Assembly: GCA_001579985.1 (NCBI GenBank)
Contig: LRSR01010654.1
Span: 1 to 21,926 of the forward strand
Reading direction: 5' to 3'
Source: Hypsibius dujardini
Taxonomy: Eukaryota > Tardigrada > Eutardigrada > Parachela > Hypsibiidae
DNA: 21,926 bases
Shown: positions 20,001 through 21,926 of the stretch, piece after piece
Layout of the letters: every line of letters begins with the position of its first letter
Numbering within the stretch: position 1 is the first letter of the stretch
The notes under the pieces: model-generated
Databases searched by the model: none
Seen by the model: the letters and a program-made list of their open reading frames with translations, nothing else
What the model was told of the DNA's origin: nothing
Position numbers and translations under genes: made by a program

Positions 20001-20818
20001 ATCTAAACGTCTGACATTTTGTTTTTGGCATGTCTGATATTGAAGGTCCTCGATGAGCTGAGACAGTCTGGCAATCCGGAAATGTGGCGAAGTGGGACAA
20101 AGTTAGCGAACCAATTTCTCAACAGGACATTCTCGCTGCGAACCGGCAATGTCACAATTGGCGCGTTCGGTGAGCGCATTCCGACGATGGTCGTCACGCA
20201 GACAGACGTCGAATCAAACGAAATTGTGGTAAGTCATTCAATATTTGGGTCCGGTAATGAAATGTGTTTCAACGGTTATTCATTTTTTTTAAAACGAAAG
20301 ATTCGACTGAGACAAGATCCAACTTCAGATCGGTTGACAGTAATTAGTCCCGTTATATGGCTGACTGAACAATGGCCAGTGCTGAATGAGCCCAGATGTG
20401 GATTTCGCGGGGACGCCATCAAATGCGTGCAACATCAAGGTGCGCCATAAATTAAACCGCAATTGTCACGGAAAATACTCGTAGGGTCATTAGCTCGGGG
20501 TTCGAGTCTCTATCCTCCGATTTGTTAACTTGTAACAGCGTTTTTTAAAACAGATTTCTTTGGAGCGTTGCTCGGTACAATCTTTTGCCTCACTTTGCTT
20601 GCTGCAGCTGCATACGTTTTCCACCGACAGTGAGTTTCTTGTAACGAGTTGCCAATAAGTCTGTCAATTTAGGTGCTTACAGTGTATGTGAACTTATATA
20701 ATGTCACTTGTTTGGTTTTACCTGCAGGGCATCGGCAATGAAAATACTCACCAACTGGTGGATCTTAGATCCAGTTGAGGTGTCACGGGAGAGGAGTCGA
20801 CCGAGAATATCAAGATAA
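17066..20818 (+). CDS. natriuretic-peptide-receptor-like / receptor-guanylyl-cyclase-like receptor with short tail
   Basis: Eleven exons fit in phase: 17066-17390, 17455-17518, 18853-19151, 19230-19273, 19336-19449, 19643-19780, 19867-19917, 20046-20228, 20301-20439, 20554-20629 and 20728-20818 (507 residues). Every intron is GT...AG. Residues about 20-430 match the ANF-receptor ligand-binding fold: VGPAFDTAREEI, PGCDDMNGVAQFATQL, VDFYNWRHLAIVSH, VILYFGEATQFRQLM, KEAFKSVIIIE, YSAMMIMTKVLDEL. The membrane-proximal EPRCGFRGDAIKC resembles the CGF motif of receptor guanylyl cyclases. One membrane span lies at about 454-474 (GALLGTIFCLTLLAAAAYVF). The tail has WWILDPVE, like the start of the cyclase juxtamembrane segment, then stops after about 30 residues. 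Several N-glycosylation sites occur. It should be a plasma-membrane receptor, perhaps a clearance or decoy type. No signal peptide is seen in the first exon. A further donor at GAG|GTGTCA could lead to intracellular exons outside the window. Confidence 0.85.
17578..17718. repeat. CA-rich hexamer tandem repeat in an intron
   Basis: Repeated ACAAAC/ACAAGC units, degenerating to ACAGAC variants on the right, in the second intron (17519-18852) of the receptor gene. Similar but shorter CA-rich tracts occur in the same intron near 18730-18785 and in the intron before exon 6 near 19590-19625, all on the transcribed (sense) strand. Confidence 0.9.
17717..18717. mobile_element. possible inverted-repeat-bounded insertion in receptor intron 2
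   Basis: CTACGGGTAAT at 17717-17727 is the exact reverse complement of ATTACCCGTAG at 18707-18717. Further inward, TGTTTTC followed by CAGCCTCAATCTG or AGTCTCATCCAGA extends the resemblance. The segment is about 1 kb, has no long open frame and is full of CTGGAATCCAGCC-type words. I could not identify target duplications, and an 11-base match in such a region could be chance. Confidence 0.3.
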
Positions 20819-21239
20819 TACAGCCATTTGGAGTAATCGAAAATCTGTCCTTTTCATAGTCAAGGTCATAAATTTTTCTAAATTTTTGAACAACCTTCCA
20901 GATAAAACAATTCCTTTACAGAAATCTCTAAAAAAACTCTTGGTCGTGTTTATTATTATTATCTCCACCACCAACAAGATTGGGAAGTACCCTTTTCGGA
21001 GATTGTTCCATTCATGAGCAAGGCAATCATTTTAATTTTCGGTTGAGTTCCCGTATGAACGTGCTGCCGTGAAAGGGTTTCGTTGAATTTGTTTTTCTGA
21101 TCAAAGGTTTATTACACAATTTTTTAAATTCTATTTCGCACTATCATTATACGTGCACCGCCCAATGCTTTTTCTCAATAGATATGTCAGGCTTTGTACA
21201 TCAAACATAAAACTGACTGCACTTCACTTCCATATAGCG

Positions 21240-21349
21240 TGATGGAGCTTCGTGGAACTATGTTAAGCTACGTGAAGCTGCACGGATCTGCATGGCGTAA
21301 CGTAAAATCGCATTGAGCTAAGTAAAATTGCATGGTGCTGCATGGAATA
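21240..21349. repeat. degenerate tandem repeat (GTGAAGCTGCATG type)
   Basis: Units of about 12-14 bases built on a GTGGAGCT / GTGAAGCTGCATGG theme are repeated with much variation. A related pair in opposite orientation, GGAGCTGCATGG near 21484 and CCATGCAGCT near 21551, follows after the next repeat. Confidence 0.55.
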
Positions 21350-21375
21350 ACTAAAAAACTAACAAAACCTATCGA

Positions 21376-21433
21376 AATCCATGAAAAACCCATAAAAACC
21401 CATAAAAACCCATCAAACCCATCAAATCCCATA
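21376..21433. repeat. AAAACCCATA minisatellite
   Basis: About five tandem copies of a 10- to 11-base unit (AAAAACCCAT with variants AAACCCATC). The short minus-strand open frame here (LMGLMGFYGFLW) is a product of the repeat, so I do not call a gene. Confidence 0.85.
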
Positions 21434-21771
21434 AATTAAGAGCATCATGGCGAATTTGTGTTAAAAATATTTTATGGACCAGTGGAGCTGCATGGCCGTC
21501 TTGGGACGTTGTGGAAGAAGTCGTGGATCTCCATATTGCTCCACCTTGCTCCATGCAGCTCAACGTAGCCACCAATAAAATGTGATGTGCAAGCTTTGAC
21601 GCAGGTGCTACAAGAGCTTGTTTTTAATTAGGGCTAGATACATCTACTGTGGGCTCCGATAGATTGGCAGAATATGCCCCTATAAAGCGCGCAATTATAT
21701 CCTCGTCATATCTGAAAGAGCTAGTTAACTCACCCAAAGACATGGAATATAAAATGTACAGCAGGAAGCGA

Positions 21772-21926
21772 ACAGCGATGGGGATCCTTGTTTCATCCGA
21801 TCTGGAAATGCAAGGGTTTCTAGTGTACTTCACACGCGTTCGCCGTATCAGTTTCAGTTATTCCAGACGCCCTACGCGTCAGCATTACGAACCACAAGCT
21901 TACCTCAAATCACTACTTGTAGCGAT
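21772..21926. repeat. dispersed repeat, copy C (cut by window edge)
   Basis: Ungapped 155-base match to 9165-9319 in the same orientation. The match is still continuing at the window end, so the element is longer. The similarity starts near ACAGCGATG, and the sequence to the left is unrelated to copy A, suggesting a truncated left end or the element's true boundary. Confidence 0.8.

Noticed and set aside
20480-20520. tRNA-like words TAGCTC and GGTTCGAGTC close together in a receptor intron
   Set aside because: The spacing is too short for a tRNA, the acceptor ends do not pair, and no anticodon arm can be formed.
1-21926. CRISPR array, bacterial operon, phage or plasmid system
   Set aside because: Introns with matching phases, animal receptor families and simple repeats show that this is animal genomic DNA; no regularly spaced identical repeats with unique spacers occur.

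Overview
The window is eukaryotic, from an invertebrate animal. Genes are split by introns of 43 to about 1,330 bases with GT...AG borders whose phases match, intergenic DNA is AT-leaning, and dispersed repeats, simple repeats and decayed genes are frequent. The protein families (single-pass natriuretic-peptide-receptor / receptor-guanylyl-cyclase type receptor, rhodopsin-like GPCR, secreted cadherin-repeat protein, Myb/SANT-like domain) fit a metazoan. A tardigrade or another small ecdysozoan is my best guess, an inference from general style and not from any marker gene.

Layout. 239-832 (+) is a decayed single-frame gene that looks like a Myb/SANT-like DNA-binding protein with five premature stops and no frameshift. 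860-2830 has no gene I recognise but holds a cluster of degenerate repeats. 2831-3106 (-) is a possible acidic exon containing a perfect DNA hairpin. 3240-4206 (+) looks like an unidentified decayed gene. 4303-5745 (-) is a 480-codon single-exon reading frame of unknown function, interrupted once by TGA at codon 25. 6436-7627 (-) is a complete three-exon gene for a 263-residue secreted protein with a signal peptide and two cadherin-like repeats. 10001-14456 (+) holds scattered exons of a seven-transmembrane receptor (TM1, TM4, TM5 and TM6-7 found; TM2-3 not found; stop codon inside TM7). 14603-15183 carries possible small DNA-transposon remnants. 17066-20818 (+) is the best gene: eleven exons in consistent phase that give a 507-residue receptor with an ANF-receptor type extracellular domain, one membrane span and a short tail. 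Repeats fill 21230-21570, and a dispersed repeat also seen at 9165-9319 runs off the right edge.

How they may work together: no operon-like organisation exists here. Three of the genes are cell-surface or secreted products, but nothing in the sequence ties them into one pathway. The most interesting points are the natriuretic-peptide-receptor-C-like architecture (no kinase-homology or cyclase domain found), the very small cadherin-repeat secreted protein, the single TGA in the otherwise intact 480-codon frame, and the stop-only decay of the Myb/SANT-like gene. All exon models were made by reading the sequence by eye; transcript data would settle them.
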